Origin: Nitrospirota bacterium
GTDB lineage: Bacteria > Nitrospirota > JACRHJ01
Reading direction: 5' to 3'
NCBI GenBank assembly: GCA_027328825.1
Contig: DAHWTK010000004.1
Span: 1-27,234, forward strand
DNA: 27,234 bases
In this document: piece by piece, positions 6,737-15,241 of the stretch
Layout of the letters: every line of letters starts with the position of its first letter
Position numbering within the stretch: position 1 is the first letter of the stretch
Notes under the pieces: generated by a model
Told to the model about the DNA's origin: nothing
Databases searched by the model: none
What the model saw: the letters and a program-made list of their open reading frames with translations, nothing else
Made by a program: the position numbers and the translations under genes

Positions 6737-8332
6737 ATGGCCAGATATGTCATCGACCCGATAACGAGGATTGAGGGGCATTTAAAGCTTGAGGTTGAGA
6801 TAGACGGGGGCAAGGTAAAGGACGCATGGACAAGCGGCACGCTTTTCAGGGGTTTTGAAATCATACTCCAGGGCCGGGATCCGAGGGACGCCTGGCAGTA
6901 TACCCAACGGGTATGCGGAGTATGCCCCACCTCTCACGGCCATACATCTTCGCTCAGTCTCGAAGATTCATTCAAGGTAACACCGCCTGAGAACGCCATA
7001 TTAATGAGGAATCTTATAGAGGGCTGCCAGTTCCTTCACTCGCACATACTATGGTTCTATCACCTTACCGCGCTTGATTACGTTGACGTGGTATCCGCCC
7101 TGTCGGCCAAGACCTCGGATCCGAAGCTCCAGGCGGTGCAGGCAAAACTCAAGACATTTGTAGATTCCGGGCAGCTCGGCCCCTTCGCAAACGCATACTG
7201 GGGGCATCCCGCGTACAAGCTCCCGCCGGAGGTGAACCTGCTGGCGGTATCGCACTACCTTGACGCCCTCAATATGCAGGCGCTTGCGGCGAGCGCATCC
7301 GCTATTTTCGGCGGCAAGATGCCTATGACCATGACCTCTCCTCCGGGCGGGGTGAACTGCATTGTAAACCTCGACCTTATCTCACACTTCCTGTATAAAA
7401 TAAAGACCCTACAGTCGTTTATCGACACTGTTTACATACCGGACGTATTGGCCGTCGCGCCTTTTTATCTCGACTGGGCGGGCATAGGCAAGGGACACGG
7501 AAATTACCTCGCCTGGGGCGTATTCGAAGACCCTGCGGCGCGAGACCCATACAAAAGGCTCCTGCCGAGGGGCGCGGTTTATGCTGACCAGGGCCTGAAA
7601 CCGCAGAAAGTGGGCCCGGAGATGGTCACCGAGGACGTATCCCGCAGCTGGTATAAGTCCGGCAGCGGGCTTAACCCCGCAAGTGGCGAGACTGACCCGG
7701 ATTTTTCCGGATACGATACGTCCAAAAAATACAGCTGGGCCAAGTCCCCGCGCCTAAACGGCAAACCCATGGAGGTCGGCGCGCTGGCAAGGATGCTGGT
7801 GGCATACGTAAGCGGCCAGCCGACGGCGAAAGAACTCATAGACGCGACGCTTGCCAAGCTTGGCGTGGCGGGAAAGCCGGAAGTCCTCCTGTCCGTCCTC
7901 GGCAGAATTGCGGCCAGGGCGCTTGAGGCGAAATTCGTCGCCGATCAGATGATCGCATGGACCATGCAGCTTGCCTCCAATCTCGGCGCAGGCAATACCG
8001 CATTGTTCAGCCAATACGAGCTGCCGAAGAGCGGGAGCGGCGTCGGCCTATGGGAGGCCCCGCGCGGCGCGCTCGCACACTGGAATACCATAGAAGGCTC
8101 GGTCCTGAAGAACTACCAGCTCGTCGTGCCCACCACCTGGAACGTCTGTCCGAGAGATGACAAGGGTGTGCGCGGCCCCATAGAAGAGGCGTTGATAGGC
8201 ACACCGGTCTACGACCCTAAGAAGCCTCTCGAGGTGCTCAGGGTGGTGCATTCATTCGACCCCTGCCTGGCATGTACGGTGCACGTAATCGACCCGGGCA
8301 CTAACGAGATATATAAATTCAGGGTATCCTGA
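6737..8332 (+). CDS. Uptake [NiFe]-hydrogenase large subunit
   Basis: 531 aa. Catalyses H2 oxidation at a NiFe centre held by C60/C63 of RVCGVCPTSH and C510/C513 of DPCLACTVH. Residues 517-531 follow H516 and form the usual 15-residue tail removed by the endopeptidase once nickel is inserted; the matching protease gene lies two genes downstream. It has no signal peptide and is expected to be exported together with the Tat-bearing small subunit. It starts with ATG at 6737, at the small-subunit stop, with AGGGGGAG upstream, so the two are translationally coupled. The length and both Cys motifs are standard for group 1 membrane-bound uptake enzymes; the exact subgroup (hya-like 1d, 1f, 1h or other) needs a tree. 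Confidence 0.93.
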   Translation: MARYVIDPITRIEGHLKLEVEIDGGKVKDAWTSGTLFRGFEIILQGRDPRDAWQYTQRVCGVCPTSHGHTSSLSLEDSFKVTPPENAILMRNLIEGCQFLHSHILWFYHLTALDYVDVVSALSAKTSDPKLQAVQAKLKTFVDSGQLGPFANAYWGHPAYKLPPEVNLLAVSHYLDALNMQALAASASAIFGGKMPMTMTSPPGGVNCIVNLDLISHFLYKIKTLQSFIDTVYIPDVLAVAPFYLDWAGIGKGHGNYLAWGVFEDPAARDPYKRLLPRGAVYADQGLKPQKVGPEMVTEDVSRSWYKSGSGLNPASGETDPDFSGYDTSKKYSWAKSPRLNGKPMEVGALARMLVAYVSGQPTAKELIDATLAKLGVAGKPEVLLSVLGRIAARALEAKFVADQMIAWTMQLASNLGAGNTALFSQYELPKSGSGVGLWEAPRGALAHWNTIEGSVLKNYQLVVPTTWNVCPRDDKGVRGPIEEALIGTPVYDPKKPLEVLRVVHSFDPCLACTVHVIDPGTNEIYKFRVS

Positions 8333-8345
8333 GGAGGGGTGATCC

Positions 8346-8990
8346 ATGGCTTGTTTGGAAAACAACAAGATATATCACTGGACGGCGCCCGTCAGGATAC
8401 TGCACTGGATAAGAGCCGTGGCTATCGCAATCCTGATTTTTACCGGTCTCTACATCCAGAAGCCGTTCCTGTCCGTCGGGGACGAAACGATGGCCTGGAA
8501 CAGGTTTTTTCACCTTTTTGGGGCCTATCTGCTGGTGTTCGGCTTCGTGTTCAGAAGCTATCTCATGTTCTTCTCTAAAGACCCGGCAGAGGCCGACTGG
8601 AAGGAGCTTCTGCCTCTGCCCCGGAACCTCAAGGGCCTGCCGCAGATAGTGAAATATTACCTGTTCATGACGGACTATCACCCGCGCTACAAGCGTTATA
8701 ATCCGATACAGGGGCCGGTATATCTGTTAATCGGCATATTGACGGTAATCATGGCTATGACGGGATTCGCAATTTATACCGGCTGGCTGCACCCGTATTT
8801 CAATTGGGTGAACGCGCTGCTCGGTGGCGAGTCTGTAACCCGCGTCGTGCACGTCCTGGGCATGTGGCTTATCATAGCGCTTTCGCTATCGCATATCTAC
8901 CTCGTGTTGCGGCAGAACGCGCTCGAAAAGGACAGGACGTTCATGTCCATGATAGACGGCTACGTCTGCAAGGAGCATTCAAACGATTAG
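8346..8990 (+). CDS. Ni/Fe-hydrogenase b-type cytochrome subunit
   Basis: 214 aa. Membrane diheme cytochrome b that anchors the hydrogenase and passes its electrons to quinone. Four hydrophobic helices are visible at about 20-37, 54-75, 124-145 and 167-190. Candidate heme ligands are H20 (in RILHW), H56, H169 and H183, the HyaC/HupZ pattern. A strong GGAGGGG at 8333-8339 precedes the ATG by 6 bases and immediately follows the large-subunit stop. Its presence says that H2-derived electrons enter the quinone pool rather than a soluble cytochrome c. Family assignment is firm; a symbol (hyaC, hupC or hupZ) depends on the naming system. Confidence 0.9.
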   Translation: MACLENNKIYHWTAPVRILHWIRAVAIAILIFTGLYIQKPFLSVGDETMAWNRFFHLFGAYLLVFGFVFRSYLMFFSKDPAEADWKELLPLPRNLKGLPQIVKYYLFMTDYHPRYKRYNPIQGPVYLLIGILTVIMAMTGFAIYTGWLHPYFNWVNALLGGESVTRVVHVLGMWLIIALSLSHIYLVLRQNALEKDRTFMSMIDGYVCKEHSND

Positions 8991-9015
8991 CGCCAGAGAT
9001 ACCGAACCGGGGACC

Positions 9016-9516
9016 GTGGTTAAAAAAATCACGGTCCTCGGTGTCGGCAATATCCTCCTGAAGGACGAGGGTGTAGGCGTAAGGGTGATAGAGCGCCTTA
9101 AGGAGACCTGTTGTTTCCCCGATAATGTCACGCTCATGGACGGCGGCACTGCCGGCCTCGATTTGCTGCCATTCCTCGAAGGAATGGATTATGTTATTAT
9201 CGTCGATACCGTAAAGACCTCGGAGCCGCCCGGGTCGATATTCCGTTTCACGCCGGACGACATAGACGTAAAAGTCCCATACAAAACTTCTCTTCACCAG
9301 ATAGGCATGGTGGAAGTATTCGCTATAGCCGACGCTCTGGGCAAAAGCATAGGGCAGGTCATTATAATCGGCATCCAGCCGGAGGATATATCCGGCTGGG
9401 GGCTCGAATTGACGGAAACAATACGGGCAAAGGTGCCGGAGCTTATGTCGCTCGTTGTCCGGGAGCTTGAGGCGCTGGGAGTAGAATGCACGAAGTTTCC
9501 ATCTGTGAAAGCATAA
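9016..9516 (+). CDS. hupD: Hydrogenase maturation endopeptidase (HyaD/HupD family)
   Basis: 166 aa. Nickel-dependent check-point protease that cuts the C-terminal tail of the large subunit after the active-site His. The N terminus has the family motif GVGNILLKDEGVG. The three nickel-sensing residues known from HybD (E16, D62, H93) correspond to E18, D64 and H94 (SLHQIG). The start is GTG at 9016; the strand motif ITVLGVGN begins four residues later, so no earlier start fits. It is the only such protease in the window, and probably acts on the uptake large subunit; whether it also handles hoxC, which keeps a tail, is open. Its last 31 bases overlap hypA. Confidence 0.9.
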   Translation: MVKKITVLGVGNILLKDEGVGVRVIERLKETCCFPDNVTLMDGGTAGLDLLPFLEGMDYVIIVDTVKTSEPPGSIFRFTPDDIDVKVPYKTSLHQIGMVEVFAIADALGKSIGQVIIIGIQPEDISGWGLELTETIRAKVPELMSLVVRELEALGVECTKFPSVKA

Positions 9517-9833
9517 TTGACATAATAGTTGAACATGCGTCCAGGGAGAGCACTTCCAGGGTTACGTCGATTCGCCTGAAAATTGGCGAAATGGCGGGAG
9601 TCGCACTGGATTCGATGAGGTTCGCGTTTGAGATTGTCGCAAAAGGCACGCTCGCCGAGGGCGCGGAACTTATTATCGATACGGTTCCGCTTGCCGTCCG
9701 ATGCCGCTCGTGCGGCAGGAATTTCCAAATAACCAACTACGCGTTCTCATGCGCGCACTGCGACAGTCCCGAGATAGAGGTCGTATCCGGACGGGAGCTT
9801 TGCATCGAGGAAATAGATATGGAGACAACATGA
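9486..9833 (+). CDS. hypA: Hydrogenase nickel incorporation protein HypA
   Basis: 115 aa, the normal family length. Delivers nickel to the large subunit together with HypB. The N-terminal MHE supplies the nickel site (M1, H2, E3). A zinc site is formed by C73/C76 and C89/C92. It overlaps the end of the protease gene by 31 bases in another frame, which suggests translational coupling, and ends in an ATGA overlap with hypB. Confidence 0.94.
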   Translation: MHEVSICESIIDIIVEHASRESTSRVTSIRLKIGEMAGVALDSMRFAFEIVAKGTLAEGAELIIDTVPLAVRCRSCGRNFQITNYAFSCAHCDSPEIEVVSGRELCIEEIDMETT

Positions 9834-10480
9834 AGGTTAAGGTGGCAGCCGACATACTTTCCACAAACGACGCCATAGCTTCCGAAAACAGGAAGCTCTT
9901 CAGAGAAAACGGGGTTTTTGTAATAAACCTCATGTCCTCGCCGGGCGCGGGCAAAACAACACTCCTTGAAAAGACCATAGCGCTGCTCAAGGACAATATG
10001 AAAATCGCGGTAATCGAAGGCGACGTCGCCACCACCGCCGACGCCCTGCGCATAGAGAAAACCGGAGTCCCCGCCGTCCAGATAAATACCGGGAACCTTT
10101 GCCACCTGGACGGCAGCATGGTGAGAAGCGCTCTTTCGGAGTTTGACCTCAAATCTCTCGATCTGCTGATTGTGGAGAACGTGGGAAACCTCGTATGCCC
10201 GGCAGAGTTCAACGTGGGCGAGGACTGCAAGGTAATGCTTCTCTCCACGGCGGAAGGCGACGACAAGCCCCTTAAATACCCGCTTATGTTCCACGAATCG
10301 TCCGCCCTCGTAATAAACAAGACAGATCTGATACCTTACACCAATTTCAGCCTCGAAAAGGCGAGGCGCGATGCGCTTTCGATAAACCCGAAGCTTGCCG
10401 TGTTCCCGCTTTCGTGCAGGACCGGCGAAGGTTTTGAGGAGTGGTGCGGGTGGCTTAGAGGCAGGATAGAAACACGCTGA
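9830..10480 (+). CDS. hypB: Hydrogenase nickel incorporation GTPase HypB
   Basis: 216 aa. SIMIBI-class GTPase that drives nickel insertion with HypA. P loop SSPGAGKTT, base-specificity motif NKTD, and the dimer-interface metal site GNLCHLDG (Cys-His) are visible, along with a second Cys in VGNLVCPAEF. There is no His-rich storage tract or N-terminal CXXCGC motif, so it is the minimal form. The frame is open upstream to 9701 inside hypA, but the start at 9830 has GGAG upstream, forms an ATGA overlap with the hypA stop, and gives the usual N terminus. Confidence 0.94.
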   Translation: MKVKVAADILSTNDAIASENRKLFRENGVFVINLMSSPGAGKTTLLEKTIALLKDNMKIAVIEGDVATTADALRIEKTGVPAVQINTGNLCHLDGSMVRSALSEFDLKSLDLLIVENVGNLVCPAEFNVGEDCKVMLLSTAEGDDKPLKYPLMFHESSALVINKTDLIPYTNFSLEKARRDALSINPKLAVFPLSCRTGEGFEEWCGWLRGRIETR

Positions 10481-12816
10481 TGTCTTCGCGCGTAAGGATA
10501 AAGGTAAACGGTATCGTTCAGGGAGTAGGGTTCAGGCCGCATGTATATAACCTTGCCCTGTCAAGGAATCTGGCCGGCTTCGTCCTGAACACTTCAATGG
10601 GCGTCCTGATAGAAGTGGAAGGGCCGGGCGCCGATACCTTCGCCGAGGAACTCAGGCGGGACGCCCCCCCGCTCGCCAGGATTGAAACGCTCCAGTCCGA
10701 GAAAATCCCCCCGGCCGGCGGCAGGGATTTCGAGATAAGAATGTCCGAGCCGGCTGAGGGCGAATTCGCCCTTGTATCCCCCGATATTGCAACATGTCCT
10801 GATTGCCTGCGCGAACTGTACGACAAAAATGACAGGCGTCATCTCTATCCCTTCATAAACTGCACCAACTGCGGCCCGCGTTATTCGATTGTCACCGACG
10901 TGCCGTACGACAGGCCGTATACAACCATGCGGGCCTTCAAAATGTGTCCCGCATGTGAAACCGAGTATCGAGATCCCGCCGATCGCAGGTTTCATGCCCA
11001 GCCTGTCGCTTGTCGCGCCTGCGGGCCGGAGGTAAAATATCTCGGAAAAGACAAAGGCGCGCTGACTGGAGACGATGCGGTAGTCGAGACCATAAACGCC
11101 CTCAAGGAGGGCCTAATTGTTGCGATGAAGGGGCTCGGAGGCTATCAGCTCGTATGCGATGCCGGAAACCACGAAGCCGTAAAAGAACTTAGGCAGAAAA
11201 AACGCAGGAACCGGAAACCATTCGCCCTTATGTCCGGTTCCATCGAGACAATAGAGACCCTCTGCCATGTATCAGGGGAGGAACGCCTCCTGCTCTCAAG
11301 CCGCGCAAGGCCGATTGTCCTGCTACTGAAGAAACCCGGCGTTGACGATAAAATTTCGACGGATGTCGCGCCGGGAAACAATCGCCTGGGTTTTATGCTG
11401 CCGTACACGCCGCTTCATCACCTGCTGTTCCATCATCCAGGCGCGGAAGGCGCGCCTGGCGTTCTTGTCATGACATCCGGCAATATCTCGGAAGAGCCGA
11501 TAGTCATAGACAACCACGAAGCTATAGGAAAACTCTCGGCCCTCTCGGATTGCTTCCTTATGCACGACAGGGACATACATATGCGGGTGGACGACTCTGT
11601 CGTCAGGATGGCAACCGGCGTGCCGAGGATTATAAGGCGCGCGCGCGGCTATGTCCCGGAAACTATCGACATGGGCCGCAAGATTCCCGAAATACTGGCG
11701 TGCGGTGGAGATCTCAAGAACACGCTCTGCATTATAAAAGACAGCTACGCCATAATGAGCCAGCACATAGGCGATCTGGGCAACCATGAAGCCATGGTAT
11801 TCTTCGCGGAAACGCTTGAAAACCTCAAAAGGATATTTCATGCGGATCCGGTCATCGTCGCACACGACCTGCACCCGGATTACTTTAGCACCCGTTTCGC
11901 AATCGGCTACAAGCCCGCAGGCAGAACCCCGGAGCTTGTCGCCGTCCAGCACCATCACGCGCACATAAGCGCATGTATGGCCGAAAACGGGTTCAACGGC
12001 AAAGTTATAGGCGTGGCCTTCGACGGCACCGGATACGGTACTGACGGCAATATGTGGGGCAGCGAATTCCTCCTGGCGGACTATAGCGGTTTCAGGCGGT
12101 TCGCGCATCTGAATTATACGCCTCTGCCGGGCGGCGATACGGCAATAAAAGAGCCCTGGAGGGCGGCGTTTTCCTTCCTTGTCCAGGCGTTCAGGAAGGA
12201 AGGCGTAACGATATTCAGCAAGATAAAACCGGGCGCTTGCAATGAAAAAGAGGTTAATCTGATTTCGACGATGCTCGAAAAGGGCATAAATTCACCACTT
12301 TCGTGCGGCATGGGACGTCTTTTCGACGCAGTTTCGTCCCTTGTCGGGCTGAGGGATAAGATAACTTTCGAGGGCGAAGCGGCGATAGCGCTTGAGATGG
12401 CGGCTTACGAGTTCCGGGGCTATAACGGCACGTATCCATATTCATTTTTATCGCCCCGCAACCGTATCGATGATGATAACATAGTTGACACAACCACCCT
12501 GATTTGCGCGATTGTCTATGATATAATACGAGGTGCGCCGGCTGGCGAGGTGGCGATAAAGTTCCACAATACAATTGCCGAGATGGTTGTCAGGATGTCG
12601 GCGCTGGCAAGGGAGGAGACAGGCCTCGAAGTAGTTGCGCTCTCAGGCGGCGTATTTCAGAATGCGCTCCTGCTGGAGCTTGTCGAAGCGGGACTGGCTA
12701 CGCAGGGGTTCAATGTGCTGACACACAGCAGAGTTCCTTTTAACGACGGATGCGTTTCGTTGGGCCAGGCCGCAGTTGCGGCGGCCAGACATGAACTATC
12801 ACATAATAGGGTTTAG
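10480..12816 (+). CDS. hypF: Carbamoyltransferase HypF
   Basis: 778 aa, full length. Makes the thiocarbamate on HypE from carbamoyl phosphate, the source of the CN ligands. Domains in order: acylphosphatase (1-90, with VQGVGFRPHVYNLA), two zinc-finger repeats (about 105-180, with CPDC/NCTNCGP and CPAC/ACRACGP), a YrdC-like nucleotide domain (about 195-375), and a Kae1-like C-terminal domain with HHHAH metal motif and AFDGTGYGTDG. The ATG shares one base with the hypB stop (TGATG), so the genes are coupled. Confidence 0.94.
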   Translation: MSSRVRIKVNGIVQGVGFRPHVYNLALSRNLAGFVLNTSMGVLIEVEGPGADTFAEELRRDAPPLARIETLQSEKIPPAGGRDFEIRMSEPAEGEFALVSPDIATCPDCLRELYDKNDRRHLYPFINCTNCGPRYSIVTDVPYDRPYTTMRAFKMCPACETEYRDPADRRFHAQPVACRACGPEVKYLGKDKGALTGDDAVVETINALKEGLIVAMKGLGGYQLVCDAGNHEAVKELRQKKRRNRKPFALMSGSIETIETLCHVSGEERLLLSSRARPIVLLLKKPGVDDKISTDVAPGNNRLGFMLPYTPLHHLLFHHPGAEGAPGVLVMTSGNISEEPIVIDNHEAIGKLSALSDCFLMHDRDIHMRVDDSVVRMATGVPRIIRRARGYVPETIDMGRKIPEILACGGDLKNTLCIIKDSYAIMSQHIGDLGNHEAMVFFAETLENLKRIFHADPVIVAHDLHPDYFSTRFAIGYKPAGRTPELVAVQHHHAHISACMAENGFNGKVIGVAFDGTGYGTDGNMWGSEFLLADYSGFRRFAHLNYTPLPGGDTAIKEPWRAAFSFLVQAFRKEGVTIFSKIKPGACNEKEVNLISTMLEKGINSPLSCGMGRLFDAVSSLVGLRDKITFEGEAAIALEMAAYEFRGYNGTYPYSFLSPRNRIDDDNIVDTTTLICAIVYDIIRGAPAGEVAIKFHNTIAEMVVRMSALAREETGLEVVALSGGVFQNALLLELVEAGLATQGFNVLTHSRVPFNDGCVSLGQAAVAAARHELSHNRV

Positions 12817-12827
12817 CAGGTGCATAA

Positions 12828-13067
12828 ATGTGTATTGGCATTCCAGGCAGGATAATTAAAATAGACGGGCGGATGGCCACGGTAGATGTTGGCGGCGCCA
12901 TGAGAAATATTGCGCTCGACCTCATCGAAGACGCGTCTCCGGGCGATTATATAATCGCCCATGCGGGTTTCGCAATACACAAAGTCGATGAGGAAGAGGC
13001 GATCAAAACATTAAACATGATCCGTGAGATAACCGGCAGCGTCGAAGACTACGACGCCGCTTTTTGA
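12828..13067 (+). CDS. hypC: Hydrogenase assembly chaperone HypC/HupF
   Basis: 79 aa. Small OB-fold chaperone that carries the Fe(CN)2CO unit with HypD and delivers it to the large subunit. The essential N-terminal MCIGIPG, with C2, and the conserved H51 in HAGFAIHK are present. It follows hypF after 11 bases, with AGGTG as ribosome site. Only one HypC-type protein is seen, so it must serve both large subunits unless another copy lies elsewhere. Confidence 0.94.
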   Translation: MCIGIPGRIIKIDGRMATVDVGGAMRNIALDLIEDASPGDYIIAHAGFAIHKVDEEEAIKTLNMIREITGSVEDYDAAF

Positions 13068-13076
13068 GCAGGTTGC

Positions 13077-14162
13077 ATGAAACACGTAGACGAGTACAGG
13101 GATTCCGCGCTTGCAAGGGTTCTGGTCGATGGCATAAGGCAGGTTGCCGACAGGCCGTTTAAATTCATGGAAGTCTGCGGCAGTCATACCGTGGCCATAT
13201 TTAAAAGCGGAATCAGGGACCTGCTTCCCCGCAATATAAGCCTTATCTCCGGACCGGGCTGCCCCGTGTGCGTCACCTCGGTGGAGGACATCGACAAAGC
13301 CGCCGCCATCGCCGGCATGGACGGCGTTGTCCTTGCGACATTCGGCGACATGGTGCGCGTGCCGGGTTCGCGCGTCTCGCTGCAAAAAGCGAAGGCCGAC
13401 GGTGCGGACGTCCGGGTCGTTTACTCTCCGTTCGATGCGCTTAAACTTGCGCAATCGGACCCCTCCCGCAAGGTGGTTTTTCTTGCCGCCGGTTTTGAAA
13501 CCACTTCTCCTGCGGTGGCCGCGACGCTTGGCAGGGCGATTGAAGCGGGCGTGAAAAACTTCCTCCTCCTCAGCGTGCACAAGACAATACCGGGCGCGAT
13601 GCGCGCACTGCTGGACACCCCGGAACTCGGTCTGGATGGCTTCATATGTCCCGGCCACGTAAGCACGATAATCGGCACGGCCCCTTATCGTTTTATCGCC
13701 GACGAATACAGGCGTGCCGCGGTAGTCTCCGGTTTCGAGCCGCTCGACATACTACAGTCGACCCTGATGCTCATAGAGCAAATCCGGGAAGGACGGCCTT
13801 CGGTCGAAATACAATACCGCCGAGCGGTATCGGAGGAGGGTAATCCTGTCGCGCGGGGGGTGCTGGGGAGGTATTTTGAAGCATCCGACGCCAACTGGCG
13901 CGGCATAGGCGTGATACCAGGCAGCGGACTTAAGCTGAAAACGGAATACGCCGCATACGATGCCGAAAGGGTTCTCGATATAAAAATCGGCGAATCCAGA
14001 GAGACCAGGGGCTGCATATGCGGCATGGTTCTCAAGGGTATAAAAAATCCGCCGGAATGCCGGCTTTTCGGTAAAGCATGCACGCCGGAGACACCGGTCG
14101 GCGCATGCATGGTGTCGTTTGAAGGAAGTTGCGCGGCCTATTACAAGTATGGCGCGAGGTAA
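13077..14162 (+). CDS. hypD: Hydrogenase formation protein HypD
   Basis: 361 aa. [4Fe-4S] scaffold on which the Fe(CN)2CO group is assembled with HypC and HypE. Key motifs: CGSH (C34 to H37), GPGCPVC (C62, C65), GFETTSP, PGHVSTIIG, and the C-terminal Cys cluster from RGCICGMVL to GSCAAYY that binds the Fe-S cluster. Starts 9 bases after hypC; the upstream AGCAGGT serves as ribosome site. Confidence 0.94.
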   Translation: MKHVDEYRDSALARVLVDGIRQVADRPFKFMEVCGSHTVAIFKSGIRDLLPRNISLISGPGCPVCVTSVEDIDKAAAIAGMDGVVLATFGDMVRVPGSRVSLQKAKADGADVRVVYSPFDALKLAQSDPSRKVVFLAAGFETTSPAVAATLGRAIEAGVKNFLLLSVHKTIPGAMRALLDTPELGLDGFICPGHVSTIIGTAPYRFIADEYRRAAVVSGFEPLDILQSTLMLIEQIREGRPSVEIQYRRAVSEEGNPVARGVLGRYFEASDANWRGIGVIPGSGLKLKTEYAAYDAERVLDIKIGESRETRGCICGMVLKGIKNPPECRLFGKACTPETPVGACMVSFEGSCAAYYKYGAR

Positions 14163-14164
14163 TA

Positions 14165-15184
14165 TTGAAAACGGATAAAATCCTGCTGGGTCATGGCTCA
14201 GGCGGCAGAATGATGCGGGAATTAATAGAAGAGCTTTTCCTTCCTGCGTTGAAGGGGGAATGCGCGTGCCTGGGTTCGGACGATTCCGCGGTTCTTTCGC
14301 TTGCCGAATTCTCAGGCGGCAGACTTGCGCTCACCACCGACACCTATGTTGTCAGCCCCGTTTTTTTCCCCGGCGGCAATATCGGAGACCTCGCCGTAAA
14401 CGGCACTGTAAACGACCTCTCGATGGCCGGCGCAAGGCCGCTTTATTTAACCGCCGGGTTTGTCGTGGAGGAAGGCTTTCCGGTTGCCGATCTTGCAAAG
14501 ATACTTGATTCCATGAAAAAGGCTGCGGACAGGGCCGATGTTATGATAGTCGCCGGCGACACGAAGGTTGTGGAACATGGCAAGGCGGACGGTATTTTTA
14601 TAAATACTGCGGGTGCCGGCATGGTTCCTGCCGGGCTTGACATAACCGCGCGCGGCCTTAAACCGGGCGATGTCCTTATAGTCTCCGGCACTATCGGCGA
14701 CCACGGGATGGCAGTGCTGTCGAAGCGGGAGGGTCTGGATTTTGAATCTGACATAAAGAGCGACAGCGCCCCGCTTAACGGTCTTGTCGCGGATATGATT
14801 GCCGCAGGAGATATAAACGCGCTAAGGGACCCGACGCGGGGCGGCCTCGCCTCAACGCTCGTGGAATTTGCCTCGGAATCAGGCGTTGGCATCGTCATAG
14901 ACGAATCGTCTCTGCCCGTTCGGGAGCCGGTAAGGGGCGCATGCGAAATACTGGGGCTCGATCCCCTGTATGTTGCAAACGAGGGCAAGCTTGTCGCCTC
15001 AGTACCGAGGGCCGCTGCCAAAACCGTACTCGCCGCAATGCGGAAGAACGCCGTCGGCAGGGAATCCACGATAATCGGAGAAGTCGTGGCCGAACCAGCC
15101 GGGAAGGTCCTGATGAAAACCATTATAGGCGGGACAAGGCTGGTGGATATGCTTTCCGGCGAGCAGCTCCCGCGAATTTGCTGA
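14165..15184 (+). CDS. hypE: Hydrogenase maturation protein HypE
   Basis: 339 aa. Dehydrates the S-carbamoyl group on its own C-terminal cysteine to a thiocyanate and donates CN to iron. The N-terminal GHGSGG and the C-terminal PRIC, with the modified Cys as last residue, are both intact. The open frame extends upstream to 14129 within hypD, but a TTG at 14165 preceded by GAGG (14156-14159) gives the family-typical start just before the ILLGHGSGG strand, so I choose it. It is the last gene of the operon; 57 bases later the convergent polA ends, and no clear terminator lies between (only the palindrome GGATGCATCC at 15214-15223). Confidence 0.92.
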   Translation: MKTDKILLGHGSGGRMMRELIEELFLPALKGECACLGSDDSAVLSLAEFSGGRLALTTDTYVVSPVFFPGGNIGDLAVNGTVNDLSMAGARPLYLTAGFVVEEGFPVADLAKILDSMKKAADRADVMIVAGDTKVVEHGKADGIFINTAGAGMVPAGLDITARGLKPGDVLIVSGTIGDHGMAVLSKREGLDFESDIKSDSAPLNGLVADMIAAGDINALRDPTRGGLASTLVEFASESGVGIVIDESSLPVREPVRGACEILGLDPLYVANEGKLVASVPRAAAKTVLAAMRKNAVGRESTIIGEVVAEPAGKVLMKTIIGGTRLVDMLSGEQLPRIC

Positions 15185-15241
15185 TTATTCCCGGTTTATA
15201 ATGCCCCGTCTGCGGATGCATCCCTGGCTGGTTTTCTTCCC

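Noticed and set aside
9701..9829. Upstream extension of hypB
   Set aside because: It runs inside hypA and adds residues not found in HypB; the ATG at 9830 has a ribosome site and the typical N terminus.
13011..13658. 215-codon open frame on the - strand opposite hypC/hypD
   Set aside because: Antisense shadow of motif-rich hyp genes; the translation is compositionally odd (His/Arg-rich).
15185..15241. Terminator between hypE and polA
   Set aside because: Only a short palindrome, GGATGCATCC, with no convincing stem plus T run on either strand.
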